Below are positions 42,056 to 52,371 of a stretch of 64,000 bases of DNA, in pieces. Both the position numbers and the translations under genes were made by a program. The stretch comes from Brachybacterium fresconis. Its GTDB lineage: Bacteria > Actinomycetota > Actinomycetes > Actinomycetales > Dermabacteraceae. The stretch is taken from positions 1,674,001-1,738,000 of the forward strand of contig NZ_JAGIOC010000001.1 of the NCBI RefSeq assembly GCF_017876515.1, written 5' to 3'. The notes under the pieces are model-generated. The model ran no database searches. It was not told the origin of the DNA and was given only the letters and a program-made list of their open reading frames with translations. Position 1 is the stretch's first letter. Each line of letters starts with the position of its first letter.

Positions 42056-43444
42056 ATGAGCACGACGACGCAGGACACCCCCTCACCCGCCCCAACCCGG
42101 CGCCGGCCCGGCCTGAAGGCCCGCCACCTCCACTTCATCGCCCTCGGCTCCGCGATCGGGACGGGCCTGTTCTACGGCTCGGCCGGCGCGATCCAGGCGG
42201 CCGGCCCCTCGGTGCTGCTGGTCTACCTGCTCGGCGGCGCCGTCGTGTACTTCATGCTGCGGGCGCTCGGCGAGATGGCGGTGCGTATGCCCGTCTCCGG
42301 TTCCTTCGCCGAGTACACCCGCCGCTTCCTGGGTCCGTGGGCCGGGTACATCACCGGGTGGATGTTCGCCTTCGAGATGCTCATCGTGTGCCTCGCGGAT
42401 CTCACCGCGATCGCGATCTACATGCGGTTCTGGTTCCCGGACACGGCCCAGTGGATCTGGGTGGCGCTCACGCTGCTGATCGTGGGCGCCGCGAACCTCG
42501 CGAGCGTCCGCTGGTTCGGGGAGCTCGAGTTCGTGTTCACGATCGTCAAGGTCGCCGCGGTGGTCGCGATGGTCCTCGGCGGTGCGGCGATCCTGGTGTT
42601 CGGCCTCGGCGCGCAGAGCGGCGGGAATCCGCTGACGAACCTCACGGCCGACGGCGGCTTCTTCCCGCACGGCGCGGGCGGCATGATCAGCGCCTTCATC
42701 CTGGTGCTGTTCGCCTTCGGCGGAACCGAGATCATCGGGGTCGCGGGCACCGAGGCGGAGGATCCCGGGAAGGCCGTCCCGAAGGCGGTCAACACGGTGC
42801 CGGTGCGGATCCTGCTGTTCTACGTGCTCGCGATCGGCGTGATCCTGCTGATCAATCCCTGGCGCACGATCACCGGCGAGCAGTCGCCCTTCGTGCAGAT
42901 CTTCGACACCCTCGGCGTGAACTGGGCGGCGGCGGCGCTGAACGTCGTGGTGATCACCGCGGCGCTCTCGGCGATCAACGCGGACCTGTTCGGCGCCGGC
43001 CGGGTGGTCGCGGGGATGGCCCGGCAGCGCCTCGCACCGCCCGCCATGGCTCGCACCGTCCAGGGCGTCCCCGTCGTCACCACGGTGGCGATGATCGGCG
43101 TGCTGGTCGTCGGCGTCGTGCTGAACTGGACGCTGCCCGAGGCGGTGTTCACGATCGTCGCCTCGCTCGCGACCTTCGCGACGATCTTCGTGTGGCTGAT
43201 GATCCTGCTCGCCCAGGTCGCGTCGCGCCGCGGCATGTCCCCCGCCGAGCGGGAGGCGCTGGGGTTCCCGGTGCCGCTGTGGCCCTACGGGCAGGCGTTC
43301 GCGATCGCGTTCATCCTGTTCACGGTCGGCATCATGGTCTGGCAGCCCGCCTACCACCTGGCGCTCGCGGTGGGGATCGGCTTCCTCGCGGTGATGTCGC
43401 TGCTCTACGCCGCGGTGGTCCGCCGACGGGTGGAGCACGGCTGA
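42056..43444 (+). CDS. AAT-family amino acid permease
   Basis: Proton-coupled amino acid importer of the APC superfamily, 462 aa with 12 helices. The AAT signature regions are present: HLHFIALGSAIGTGLFYGSA near residue 25, EMAVRMPVSGSFAEYTRRFL, and FAFGGTEIIGVAGTEAEDP. It is closest in style to CycA/ProY/AnsP carriers, but the substrate cannot be assigned. GGAG lies 11 nt before the ATG. It ends 6 bp from the convergent acyltransferase gene, with an ACCGGC/GCCGGT hairpin between. Confidence 0.9.
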   Translation: MSTTTQDTPSPAPTRRRPGLKARHLHFIALGSAIGTGLFYGSAGAIQAAGPSVLLVYLLGGAVVYFMLRALGEMAVRMPVSGSFAEYTRRFLGPWAGYITGWMFAFEMLIVCLADLTAIAIYMRFWFPDTAQWIWVALTLLIVGAANLASVRWFGELEFVFTIVKVAAVVAMVLGGAAILVFGLGAQSGGNPLTNLTADGGFFPHGAGGMISAFILVLFAFGGTEIIGVAGTEAEDPGKAVPKAVNTVPVRILLFYVLAIGVILLINPWRTITGEQSPFVQIFDTLGVNWAAAALNVVVITAALSAINADLFGAGRVVAGMARQRLAPPAMARTVQGVPVVTTVAMIGVLVVGVVLNWTLPEAVFTIVASLATFATIFVWLMILLAQVASRRGMSPAEREALGFPVPLWPYGQAFAIAFILFTVGIMVWQPAYHLALAVGIGFLAVMSLLYAAVVRRRVEHG

Positions 43445-43450
43445 ACCGGC

Positions 43451-44884
43451 TCAGGCCGGTCGGGCCATCGTCCCGTCGAGCCGGAGGGTGTCGCTCTCGT
43501 CGCGGATCTCCCCGGCCTTCACCGACGGATCACCGCGGCCGCGCCGCTTCGCGGTGTCGAGCGGCTCACGATGCCGACGGGGTGCGGGAGCGGTGATCCG
43601 CAGCAGGGCGATCATCATCAGGCAGACGGCGAGCGCTGCGGTCAGCGGCGTGGTCCCGGCCAGCAGGAGCAGCAGCACGGCGGCGAGCCCGAGCAGCACG
43701 CCGTGCAGGGCGCGTCGGGGAGAATCCGTCGGCTGCGGTGCGCGCCGGCGTTCGATCCCGCCGAGCAGCCACGCCACGCCCCCGGTGGCCAGAACGGTCC
43801 CGAGCAGCCAGGCGGGCCGGGTCATCCACCACGCGAGTCCGGAGGGCTCGAGGAGCAGACCGGCGTGGAGCATGGCGACCTCGGCGGAGGCCCCCGCCGC
43901 CAGCAGCAGCACCGGCAGGTTCCACAGGTAGATCGTCATCGAGTGCGCGGTGACGAAGCGGGTGCATGCGGCGACGCCGGGACGCTCGCTGAGAGCCGTC
44001 AGCGGTCCCCGCAGCAGGGAGATCAGCAGGGTCTGGGCGAGGCCGACCAGCAGCAGTGCAGTCGTCGGCGGATTCATGTGCGCGATGAGATCGGCGGACC
44101 ACGGCCCCGCGGCGATGACGAGGACGAGGACCGCCACGGCCGCGATCCCTGCCGCCCTGCGCACCGACACGGAGAGAAGGTCGAGATACCCGTCGGCCAG
44201 GAGGAATCCCAGCTGCTGCAGGGCGAGCCAGACGGCGGCGAGATTCGCGTAGCCGATCGCGTCGAGTCCGGTGGCGCCACGCAGCAGATCGATCCCGACG
44301 GCCGCACCGGCGAGCCCCGCGAACAGCGCCCAGGGCGCCCGGGCGTGGAGCGCGAGCTGCGCGGGAAGCAGGGCCTGGCAGGCGAGGAACACCCCGAGGA
44401 ACCACAGCGGTTCGCTGTAGCGCAGGCCGATCTCCCTGACCAGCTCGACCGGGGTCCCCGCGCCCGCCAGCAGCGCGAGGCCGAGGCCGACGACGCCGAT
44501 CGTCACCACCGCGGGCAGCAGGAGACGGTGGACGCGTCCGGCCACGAACGCCGTCGCGGTGCCGCCCCGTGCGAGGGAGCGACGGTGCGCCACCAGCCCT
44601 GCGAAGCCGCCGATCACGAAGAACACCGGCATCACCTGCAGGGCCCAGGTGACCGGTGGGTACCACGTCGCGCCCCGGGTGGCGTACTCGAGGACCGGCC
44701 CCGCCTCCCCGACCGTGGCGCTGACCTGCAGACCGTGCAGCACGAGGATCGCGAGCAGGCACAGCGCACGGACCAGGTCGATGCCGGTGTCCCGCGCCGC
44801 GGGCAGCGGTGGGTGCCGACGGGTGGGCGGCGGTGCGGCGGGGGCGTCGGCGCGCGGGAGCGGCCGGCTCGGGCTGAGGGTCAT
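43451..44884 (-). CDS. Acyltransferase-3 family membrane protein
   Basis: A 477-aa polytopic protein of the acyltransferase-3 family: TGIDLVRALCLLAILVLHGL gives the conserved Arg and His of helix 1, and FFVIGGFAGLVAHRRSL follows. About eleven spans and a charged C-terminal tail follow. This is the second such protein within 3 kb, though the two differ in sequence. GAGGAGGA precedes the ATG at 44884. A role in acylating an envelope polymer is likely from the family; the acceptor is unknown. Confidence 0.82.
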   Translation of the reverse strand: MTLSPSRPLPRADAPAAPPPTRRHPPLPAARDTGIDLVRALCLLAILVLHGLQVSATVGEAGPVLEYATRGATWYPPVTWALQVMPVFFVIGGFAGLVAHRRSLARGGTATAFVAGRVHRLLLPAVVTIGVVGLGLALLAGAGTPVELVREIGLRYSEPLWFLGVFLACQALLPAQLALHARAPWALFAGLAGAAVGIDLLRGATGLDAIGYANLAAVWLALQQLGFLLADGYLDLLSVSVRRAAGIAAVAVLVLVIAAGPWSADLIAHMNPPTTALLLVGLAQTLLISLLRGPLTALSERPGVAACTRFVTAHSMTIYLWNLPVLLLAAGASAEVAMLHAGLLLEPSGLAWWMTRPAWLLGTVLATGGVAWLLGGIERRRAPQPTDSPRRALHGVLLGLAAVLLLLLAGTTPLTAALAVCLMMIALLRITAPAPRRHREPLDTAKRRGRGDPSVKAGEIRDESDTLRLDGTMARPA

Positions 44885-45006
44885 GGGGTCCTCCTCGGAT
44901 CGTCGCGAGGAGGTTAGGAGCGCGGCGCCCGAGGGCACGTCGCCCGGTCGGGCGATGTGCGCCCCCTACCGTGGAGTGAGCCCGTCGCGGCAGGCCGTAC
45001 CGGAGG

Positions 45007-45678
45007 TCAGGAGGCGGGCTCTACGAGGCCGTTGTCGAAGGCGAAGATGACGGCCTGCACCCGGTCGCGGGCGTCGATCTTCGTCAGCAGCCGACCCACA
45101 TGGGTCTTCACGGTGTGGTCGGAGATGAACAGCTCCAGGCCGATCTCCCGGTTCGACAGGCCCCGCCCCAGCAGGACGAGCACCTCCCGCTCCCGCTCGG
45201 TGAGGCGCGCGATCAGGGCCGCACCGCGCGGCGGTCGGGGCTTCTGCGCGGCGAACTGCGCGATCATCCTTCGGGTGATGCCCGGAGAGAGCAGCGCATC
45301 ACCGGCGGCGACCACCCGCACGGCGTGGGCGAGCTCCTGGGCCGAGGCATCCTTGAGCAGGAACCCGCTCGCCCCGGCCAGCAGCGCGTCGTAGACGTAG
45401 TCGTCGATGTCGAAGGTGGTGAGCATGAGGATCCGCGGAGGACGGACGAGAGGGCTCGCGGGGTCGAGGATCCGACGGGTCGCCTCGATGCCGTCCATCT
45501 CGGGCATCCGCACGTCCATGAGGACCACGTCGGGCTCGAGCCGCGCGGTGCGGGTGATCGCTTCCGCGCCGTTGGTGGCCTGGCCGATCACCCGCAGGTC
45601 CTCCTGCGCGTCCAGCAGCGCGGCGAATCCGGCGCGGACCATCGCGGCGTCGTCGACGATCAGCACGGTGGTGCTCAT
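45007..45678 (-). CDS. NarL/LuxR-type response regulator
   Basis: A 223-aa two-component response regulator. The receiver domain has [10 protein letters not shown], the phospho-acceptor aspartate in [14 protein letters not shown] near residue 54 and LLKDA with the conserved lysine. The C-terminal LuxR helix-turn-helix reads [20 protein letters not shown] followed by [11 protein letters not shown]. Its ATG overlaps the stop of the kinase gene, so the two are coupled; the kinase is its evident partner. Confidence 0.95.
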   Translation of the reverse strand: MSTTVLIVDDAAMVRAGFAALLDAQEDLRVIGQATNGAEAITRTARLEPDVVLMDVRMPEMDGIEATRRILDPASPLVRPPRILMLTTFDIDDYVYDALLAGASGFLLKDASAQELAHAVRVVAAGDALLSPGITRRMIAQFAAQKPRPPRGAALIARLTEREREVLVLLGRGLSNREIGLELFISDHTVKTHVGRLLTKIDARDRVQAVIFAFDNGLVEPAS

Positions 45679-46892
45679 GTGGATTCCTCCCGGTGGTCGG
45701 TGATCGGCAGCGCGGCCGTGACGGTCCAGCCGCCGTCGCGGTCGGGCCCGGCCTCGAGGCTCCCGCCGAGCAGGGCGGCGCGCTCGCGCATCCCGCGCAG
45801 GCCGTGGCCGCTGCCCGGGGTCTCGCCGACGGCGGAGTCCTCCGGCGCCCGATTGTGGACCCGGATCATCAGAGTGTCCTGCGGGGCGTCCAGCACCACG
45901 TCGACCGGTGCGCCGGGGGCATGGCGCACAGCATTGCTCAGCGCTTCCTGCGTGATCCGGAACGCGGTGACCTGCACGCCCGGGGGCAGCACGGGCGAGC
46001 CCACGGGCATGGACAGCCCGACCTCGGCGCCCGCCCGACGGGCACCGTCGACCAGCTCCGAGATGTCCTCGAGGCGCCGCTGCGGGGTGAGCTCCGGGGC
46101 GTGGTCCTCGGTGCGCAGCACGCCGAGCAGCCGACGCATCTCCACCAGCGAGCCCCGGGCGGTCTCCGCGATCTCGCCGAACTCTCCGGCGGCCTCGGCC
46201 GGCAGGTCAGGGATGCGGTACTCGGCGGTGGAGGCCTGCACCTGGATCAGCGAGGTGCTGTGCGCGACGATGTCGTGCAGCTCGCGGGCGATCCGGGTGC
46301 GCTCCTCGACCAGCAGCCGCCGCGCCTGCTCCGAGGCGGTGTGCTCCCGCTCCCGGTCCAACTCCTCACCGATCCGGAGGCGTCCGGCGATCAGCACGCC
46401 GACCAGGAGCGCGCCGGCGGCGAGGGAGACCGTCACCAGCAGGTCCACGCCCGTCATCGAGCGCGGGACGGCGCCGGCGAACAGTGAGCCGATCAGCAGC
46501 GACCCGGCGCTCGGGATCCCCCAGGCCGCCAGGCCCGTCCGCCAGCCGTGGAAGGCCGTGACCACCAGCACGAACACGACGAACGCGATCATCGCGGGGA
46601 CGGACCACGGCCACGGCCAGGACAGATCGCGCTCGGCCGAGGCCAGCAGCGGCAGCAGGATGGCCGCGCCGCTGAACACGACGATCGCCGCCCGCGGTCT
46701 CGTCAGCGCCAGCAGATGCGCCCCGCACAGGGCCGCGCCGACCGGGATGGCCAGGGGCACCGCCGTGCCGTACCCGGCGGACTGCAGCGCCACCAGCACC
46801 GAGAACAGCACGATCGCGACGGCCATGAGGACGACGAGCGCCCAGGTGCGCCGGTAGGGCGGGCGGGTGACGGGAGGGCCGACGGGTATCAC
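45675..46892 (-). CDS. NarL-type sensor histidine kinase
   Basis: A 405-aa membrane histidine kinase. About six hydrophobic spans occupy residues 15-165. The HisKA_3 dimerisation motif [20 protein letters not shown] contains the phospho-histidine, and the ATPase domain has [13 protein letters not shown] (N box) and [18 protein letters not shown] (G box). This is the DesK/LiaS-like layout with no large external sensor domain, suggesting it senses the membrane itself. Start GTG 46892 lies 6 nt after TAGGAT, so it is likely leaderless. Confidence 0.95.
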   Translation of the reverse strand: MIPVGPPVTRPPYRRTWALVVLMAVAIVLFSVLVALQSAGYGTAVPLAIPVGAALCGAHLLALTRPRAAIVVFSGAAILLPLLASAERDLSWPWPWSVPAMIAFVVFVLVVTAFHGWRTGLAAWGIPSAGSLLIGSLFAGAVPRSMTGVDLLVTVSLAAGALLVGVLIAGRLRIGEELDREREHTASEQARRLLVEERTRIARELHDIVAHSTSLIQVQASTAEYRIPDLPAEAAGEFGEIAETARGSLVEMRRLLGVLRTEDHAPELTPQRRLEDISELVDGARRAGAEVGLSMPVGSPVLPPGVQVTAFRITQEALSNAVRHAPGAPVDVVLDAPQDTLMIRVHNRAPEDSAVGETPGSGHGLRGMRERAALLGGSLEAGPDRDGGWTVTAALPITDHREEST

Positions 46893-47048
46893 GCCGTGAT
46901 CCTAAGGAGCGGGAGCACGGCTCCGCATCGGCCCGGAGTAGGGGTTGCGGTGGTACCTGCGAGGGAGTATCCGGCCATCACTCTCGGTGACTCACACGCA
47001 CGGGATGTGACCACGGCACCGAGAATCAGCGCCCTGCCGGCTCCGCGG

Positions 47049-48767
47049 TCATGCCCCCGGGAAGAAGGGTGCGGCCGGCGCCCGGCCCGGGGGCGCCTCG
47101 CCCGTGTCCGGCGTCCCGTCGGCGCGGCGCGCCCGCGCCGACCGTCGGAACCAGTTCACGAGCATCCCGGGCACGAATCGATCCACGAACGGAGCACCGA
47201 ACCGTGCGAGCACCTCGACCACCAGCCCGATGAAGAACGCGACCAGCGGCATCCAGAGGGCGAGGCCGATGGTGACCCCGAGGTCGCCCATCATCCCCAT
47301 CTGCACCTGCATGCTGGCGCGGACCACCGCGAGCAGGACCACGGAGCATCCGAAGTAGGCGAGCGGAAGCGCCGCCCAGGAGATGACCAGCGCGAGGATG
47401 TTCCCGGTGTCGATCTCGCGGTCCCGGTGCCACAGCAGCGACACCACCGCGGGCATCAGCAGAGCGATCAGCACCATGGGGATCCACACGTACCAGGGCA
47501 GGTCGAAGAACCACAGGAACTCATCGGTGCGCTCGATCCCGAAGCTCTCGACGCCGCCCTGCGCGTTCAGATGCATCGGCACGGTCAGCATCCCCAGCCC
47601 GGGCAGCAGCGCGAGGCCGGTCAGCCCCCAGACCGGGAGTGACAGGACCAGGGAAAGCAGGGACTGCCCGTCCCCCTCGAGAACCATCGCGATCGCTCCG
47701 CCCACCACCATCAGGGCACCGACCGGCACGGCGAATGCCAGGGCGTGGACGATCGCGAGCCGGGGCGCAGCGGCGAGATCCGCCACCACCGGCCACCAGG
47801 CGGGCTTCTCGCCCCCCGCGACATGCCCCAGGAACAGCGGAAGACCGATGAGCACCCAGGTGCCGACGAACATGTCCACTCCGGCGGAGTGCATCGAGAG
47901 CGATACCCCGAGCGAGTCGTCCTCGACCGCGAACGCGGTGATGCGCGTGGCGGTCACGGCGACGATCGCTGCGGCGAGCCCGGAGATCCCCGACCACAGC
48001 AGGGCACCGAGCGCGCCGTTGCCGCCCCAGCCCCCGGCACCCCAGCGGCGCTGGATGAGTCGGGCGGCGAAGAAGGCGGTCGCCACCATCGCGACGGTGA
48101 TCAGCAGCGGCAGTCCCCGCCAGCTCATCGTGGCACTGCCCAGGAAGCCCATGCTCAGGTCGACGTCGTAGGAACCGAAGGAGGCGAGGGAGACCAGTTG
48201 GAACGGAATTCCCACCAGGCCCACGATCCCGCGCCACCCGCCGCCGGACGACGGGGAAGTCGCGCCATCGGTCGGCACGGCGGCGCCCCCGGTCAGTTCC
48301 CCCGTGTCGAGGGTGAGCACGGAGACGACGGCCGAGACGATCACCAGCAGCGAGGCGCCGAGGGCCACCACATAGGCGAGCGCGCCCGCCGCGAAGGTGG
48401 GGAGGGGGTTGCCGATGCCGACCTTCGTCAGCGCGGCGCCGGCCTGCGCCGCGGACAGCGTCTGAGTCCCCTGCGCGCCCGACGTCGCCTGCGTCCCGGG
48501 CTCGCCCGACGGCGCCGCCGAGGCCGACGGGCCCCAGACGGCCCAGGGCGCCGGCGCGGCGGAGGAGGGCGAGGTGGGCGGTGCCGCCGAACCGAGCGAT
48601 GGCCCGGAAGCCGGACCCGGAGGAACGGAGTCGGATGCTCCCTCGAACGGTGACGACGCGGGTGGCACCTCGCCGTACCCGTTCGGCCCGGATTTCTGAC
48701 CCGGATAACCGCCGCCGGGGTAACTCGGGCTTCCCCCGTCACCGTAGGGATAGTTCGTCTGCGACAT
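47049..48767 (-). CDS. Unrecognised multi-spanning membrane protein
   Basis: A 572-aa protein of no family I can name. The first roughly 110 residues are Pro/Gly/Ser/Ala rich and disordered, beginning SQTNYPYGDGGSPSYPGGGY. About ten hydrophobic spans follow, with an acidic extracytoplasmic loop near residue 150. The tail is basic and then proline-rich. Actinobacterial proteins with such Pro-Gly-Tyr tails often associate with envelope growth or secretion machinery, but nothing here proves it. Single gene. Confidence 0.75.
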   Translation of the reverse strand: MSQTNYPYGDGGSPSYPGGGYPGQKSGPNGYGEVPPASSPFEGASDSVPPGPASGPSLGSAAPPTSPSSAAPAPWAVWGPSASAAPSGEPGTQATSGAQGTQTLSAAQAGAALTKVGIGNPLPTFAAGALAYVVALGASLLVIVSAVVSVLTLDTGELTGGAAVPTDGATSPSSGGGWRGIVGLVGIPFQLVSLASFGSYDVDLSMGFLGSATMSWRGLPLLITVAMVATAFFAARLIQRRWGAGGWGGNGALGALLWSGISGLAAAIVAVTATRITAFAVEDDSLGVSLSMHSAGVDMFVGTWVLIGLPLFLGHVAGGEKPAWWPVVADLAAAPRLAIVHALAFAVPVGALMVVGGAIAMVLEGDGQSLLSLVLSLPVWGLTGLALLPGLGMLTVPMHLNAQGGVESFGIERTDEFLWFFDLPWYVWIPMVLIALLMPAVVSLLWHRDREIDTGNILALVISWAALPLAYFGCSVVLLAVVRASMQVQMGMMGDLGVTIGLALWMPLVAFFIGLVVEVLARFGAPFVDRFVPGMLVNWFRRSARARRADGTPDTGEAPPGRAPAAPFFPGA

Positions 48768-48928
48768 GCGTGCCCCTCTCGCGCGGCCGGCCTTCGTGGC
48801 GCGGTCATGCACCCCTGCTGACGAGCCTAGCCGGTGACGCGCAGCCGGGAGGACAGGGAAGGTCGGGGCGATCCGCCCGACGGTCACTCCCCCGCGACCC
48901 GCAGACCGGCCGGCCGCACGCGGGCAGA

Positions 48929-50338
48929 TCAGAAGAGGCTCACGACCCCGTACACCACCAGGACCAGGGCGAAGGCCACCACGGACTCGATCGCCTGCTG
49001 CACGGTCCACACCTTCAGGGTGGTCTTGACGTCCATGTTCAGCAGCCGGCCGACGATCCAGAAGCCGGAGTCGTTGACGTGGCCCGCGAACACGGAACCG
49101 GCGGCGAGCGCCATCACGAAGCAGGCCACCTCGATGGGGCTGTAGCCACCCTCGAGAACACCGGGGGCGACGAGTGCGGCCGCGGTGGTCAGGGCCACGG
49201 TGGCCGAGCCCTGGGCCACGCGGAGCGCGACGGCGATCAGGTAGGCCGCCAGGATCAGCGGGATGCCCAGCGCGCTCATCGAGCCGGAGATCGCGTCGCC
49301 GATTCCGGTCGCCTGCAGCACGCCGCCGAACATGCCGCCGGCGCCGGTGATCAGGATGACCGAGCAGACGGGGCCGAGCGCGTTGTCCATGGTCTTCTCG
49401 AGCGCGCTGCCGCTCCTGCCGCGGCGGAAGCCGAGCAGGACCACGGTGACCAGCACGGTGATCAGCAGGGCGATCGGCACCTCACCGATCATCCGCATCG
49501 CCTGGACCACGGTGGCGTCCGGATCGACGACCCCGGCGGAGCCGAGAGCGTCGAGCCCGGTGTTCAGCAGGACCAGGATCAGGGGCAGCACCAGGATCAG
49601 GATGATCAGGCCCGCACGGGGCGGATTCTCGACCTCCTCCTCGTCACCGGTGAGCCCGGCGAAGGCGGCGTCCGGGACGTTGATGCGGTGACGTTTCGCG
49701 ACGCGCTTGCCCCACACGTGACCGGAGATGAACCAGATGGGGAAGGCCAGCACCAGGCCCAGGATCATCACATAGCCGAGGTTGGCTCCGAGGAACTCGG
49801 TGGCGGCGACAGGCCCCGGGTGGGGCGGCAGGTACACGTGCATCACGGACAGCGCCGCGGCGACGGGGACGCCGAAGGCCAGCAGGTTCCCGGTCAGTCG
49901 CCGCGCCACGGCGTAGACGATCGGGACCATCAGCACGAAGGCGGCGTCCATGAAGATCGGGAAGCCGACGAAGAGGGAGGCCACTCCCAGGGCGAAGGGA
50001 GCCCGTCTCTCCCCGAAGAGCCTGATCATGAACTCCGCGAGCGAGCGAGCGCCGCCGGAGGTCTCGACCAGCGCCCCGAGCATGGCTCCGATGGCGACCA
50101 GCAGGGCGACGCTGGCCAGGGTGTCTCCGAAGCCCCAGATCATGGTCGGGACGACCTGGGAGACCGGGATGCCTGCGGCCACGGCCGTGAGCAGGCTGAC
50201 GAGGATGAGCGCGAGGAAGGCGTGGACCTTCAGCTTCATCACCAGGAACAGCAGCAGGAAGACGGCGACGACGGCGACGGTGATCAGCCCGCCGGCGCCG
50301 AGCCAGCTCACCCAGCCCGTCTCTTCTATCCAGTCCAT
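48929..50338 (-). CDS. GntP-family gluconate/galactonate permease
   Basis: Sugar-acid:proton symporter of 469 aa and about 12-14 helices. Family features include FVGFPIFMDAAFVLMVPIVY, VYLPPHPGPVAATEFLG and VALTTAAALVAPG, matching GntP/GntT carriers. The ATG at 50338 follows AAAGGTG, within a possible longer start at 50353. It lies 87 bp downstream of dgoD on the same strand, so the likely substrate is D-galactonate rather than gluconate. Confidence 0.9.
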   Translation of the reverse strand: MDWIEETGWVSWLGAGGLITVAVVAVFLLLFLVMKLKVHAFLALILVSLLTAVAAGIPVSQVVPTMIWGFGDTLASVALLVAIGAMLGALVETSGGARSLAEFMIRLFGERRAPFALGVASLFVGFPIFMDAAFVLMVPIVYAVARRLTGNLLAFGVPVAAALSVMHVYLPPHPGPVAATEFLGANLGYVMILGLVLAFPIWFISGHVWGKRVAKRHRINVPDAAFAGLTGDEEEVENPPRAGLIILILVLPLILVLLNTGLDALGSAGVVDPDATVVQAMRMIGEVPIALLITVLVTVVLLGFRRGRSGSALEKTMDNALGPVCSVILITGAGGMFGGVLQATGIGDAISGSMSALGIPLILAAYLIAVALRVAQGSATVALTTAAALVAPGVLEGGYSPIEVACFVMALAAGSVFAGHVNDSGFWIVGRLLNMDVKTTLKVWTVQQAIESVVAFALVLVVYGVVSLF

Positions 50339-50425
50339 CGGGGCACCTTTCATCACACGGGGTCCAGCAGTGTTCGGATCCCGCAGCGGTGGTTACGGGA
50401 GGGGGGTCGGGTCAGTCCTCGACGG

Positions 50426-51574
50426 TCACCATTCGGCGAAGGATCCGTCGGCGTGGCGCCAGATCGGGTTGCGCCAGCGATGGCCGACGGCAGCACGCTC
50501 CGTGACGTATTCCTCGTCGATCTCGATCCCGAGACCGGCTCCGGTCGGGATCGCCACCATCCCGTCGACGTAGTCGAAGACGGATCGGTCCACGACGTAG
50601 TCGAGCAGGTCGTTGTCCTCGTTGTAGTGGATGCCCAGGCTCTGCTCCTGGATGAAGGCGTTGTAGGCGCCGGCATCGATCTGGAGGCAGGTGGCCAGGG
50701 CGATCGGGCCGAGGGGGCAGTGCAGGGCGAGTGCCACATCATAGGCCTCGGCCATGGCGGCGATCTTGCGGGTCTCGGTGATCCCGCCGCTGTGGCACGG
50801 GTCGGGCTGGATGATGTCGACGGCGCCGGTGGCCAGCACGTGCTTGAAGTCCCAGCGGGTGAACAGCCGCTCCCCGAGGGCGATCGGCGTCGGGGTGGTC
50901 CGCATCGTCTCGAGCAGCGCATCGATGTTCTCGCTGAGCACGGGCTCCTCGAGGAACATCAGGTGGAAGGGTTCGAGCTCGCGGATCAGCACCTTGGCCA
51001 TGGGGGCGTGCACTCGGCCGTGGAAGTCCACCGCGATGCCGATGTCGTCGCCGACGGTCTCGCGGATGGTGGCGACGTTCTGGACGGCCTTGGTGACCTT
51101 GTCCCAGGAGTCGATGAACTGCATCTCCTCGGTGCCGTTCATCTTGACCGCGGAGAATCCTCGGGCCACGGCGTCCTGTGCCTGGCGCGCGGTCTCCTCC
51201 GGTCGGTCGCCGCCGATCCAGGAGTAGACGCCGATCCGATCGCGGACCCGACCGCCCAGCAGCTGGTGGACGGGCAGGTCGTGCGCCTTGCCCTTGATGT
51301 CCCACAGGGCCTGGTCGATCCCGGCGATCGCGCTCATCAGGATGGGGCCGCCGCGGTAGAAGCCGCCGCGGTACATGACGGTCCACAGGTCCTCGATGTT
51401 CGCGGGATCCTGGCCGATCAGATGGTCCGAGAGTTCTTCGACGGCGGCGCACACGGTCGCGGCGCGACCCTCGACGACGGGCTCGCCCCAGCCGACGATG
51501 CCCTCGTCGGTCTCGACCTTCACGAAGGCCCAGCGGGGCGGGACCTGGTAGGTGGTGACGGCGGTGATCTTCAT
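50426..51574 (-). CDS. dgoD: Galactonate dehydratase
   Basis: Enolase-superfamily enzyme that dehydrates D-galactonate to 2-keto-3-deoxygalactonate. The 382-aa length equals that of E. coli DgoD as I remember it. Metal ligands lie in AVDFHGRVH (Asp, with the general-acid His two residues on), FLEEPV and ALGERLF, and the catalytic histidine in [12 protein letters not shown]. Its ATG overlaps the stop of dgoA as ATGA, so the enzyme pair is coupled. Followed by the GntP-type carrier. A tie to galactonate rests on the dgoA neighbour and on these motifs. Confidence 0.92.
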   Translation of the reverse strand: MKITAVTTYQVPPRWAFVKVETDEGIVGWGEPVVEGRAATVCAAVEELSDHLIGQDPANIEDLWTVMYRGGFYRGGPILMSAIAGIDQALWDIKGKAHDLPVHQLLGGRVRDRIGVYSWIGGDRPEETARQAQDAVARGFSAVKMNGTEEMQFIDSWDKVTKAVQNVATIRETVGDDIGIAVDFHGRVHAPMAKVLIRELEPFHLMFLEEPVLSENIDALLETMRTTPTPIALGERLFTRWDFKHVLATGAVDIIQPDPCHSGGITETRKIAAMAEAYDVALALHCPLGPIALATCLQIDAGAYNAFIQEQSLGIHYNEDNDLLDYVVDRSVFDYVDGMVAIPTGAGLGIEIDEEYVTERAAVGHRWRNPIWRHADGSFAEW

Positions 51575-52200
51575 GCCTGGTCCTTCTCTCGGTGGTGCCG
51601 GTCCCAGATGCGCATCAGGTCCTCGGCGGCGGCGCGCACCTCGTCGGCCCGACGTCCGGGGGTGTACAGGGTGGTTCCGATGCCGGCTCCGGCGGCTCCG
51701 GCTTCCAGCCAGCCGGGGAGCGTTTCGGCGTCGATCCCGCCGACGGGCAGGAACTGCGCGTCGGCCGGGACCGTCGCGGACCATGCCTTCATGCCGGGGA
51801 TGCCGACGCTCGGGGCCGGGAAGATCTTCAGCGCTCGGGCGCCGGCGTGCAGGGCGGTGAAGACCTCGGTGGCGGTGGCGACGCCGGGACTGGGCTCCAT
51901 GCCGAGCTCGAGGGCGCGGGCGATGACCGCGGGATCGGTGTTGGGCGCGACCACGAGCGTCCCGCCGGCGTCATGGACCCGGTCGACGTCTTCGACCTGC
52001 ACCATGGTGCCCCCGCCGACGCGGGCGTCCTCCGGGAGCCGGTCCGCGAGCAGACGGACGGTCTTAAGCGGCTCCGGGGAGTTCAGCGGCACCTCGAGGC
52101 GCCGGAATCCGGCGTCATAGAGGGTGTCGCCGATGGACGGTGCCTCGGCGGGCGTCAGGCCGCGGAGGATGGCGATGAGGCCGGTGTGCTGGTTGCTCAT
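51571..52200 (-). CDS. dgoA: 2-dehydro-3-deoxy-6-phosphogalactonate aldolase
   Basis: Class I KDPGal aldolase of the Entner-Doudoroff-type galactonate route; yields pyruvate and glyceraldehyde 3-phosphate. The 209-aa TIM barrel has the catalytic glutamate in [13 protein letters not shown] near residue 36, the phosphate loop GGGTM and the Schiff-base lysine in [11 protein letters not shown] near residue 127. AAGGAG precedes the ATG. It heads the dgoA-dgoD-permease operon. The kinase DgoK, needed between the two enzymes, is missing from the window. Confidence 0.93.
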   Translation of the reverse strand: MSNQHTGLIAILRGLTPAEAPSIGDTLYDAGFRRLEVPLNSPEPLKTVRLLADRLPEDARVGGGTMVQVEDVDRVHDAGGTLVVAPNTDPAVIARALELGMEPSPGVATATEVFTALHAGARALKIFPAPSVGIPGMKAWSATVPADAQFLPVGGIDAETLPGWLEAGAAGAGIGTTLYTPGRRADEVRAAAEDLMRIWDRHHREKDQA

Positions 52201-52355
52201 GCGGGGTACGGCTCCTTGGCCTGGTGCGGTGGGGCGTCGGTTCCCTCAGAGGCCCGGGCGAGCCGGGGCACCCTCAGGGGCCCGGGCAAGCACGGCGGCG
52301 TGGGGAAGCATCGCGCCATCGTCCGGAATGCGTCCCACCATGTAAAAAGGCATCC

Positions 52356-52371
52356 TACTATGTGCGACATG
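52356..52371 (+). promoter_or_regulatory. Leaderless promoter of the iclR gene
   Basis: TACTAT, seven bases, then ATG 52369. The surrounding stretch has two similar motifs, CCATGT (52338) and CTATGT (52359), 21 bp apart, possible IclR contacts shared with the divergent dgoA promoter. Confidence 0.45.

Noticed and set aside
48581..52120. A 1179-codon plus-strand frame
   Set aside because: It is antisense to the GntP carrier, dgoD and dgoA genes; composition is His/Asp/Gln rich with no domain. The minus-strand genes have clear families and overlaps.
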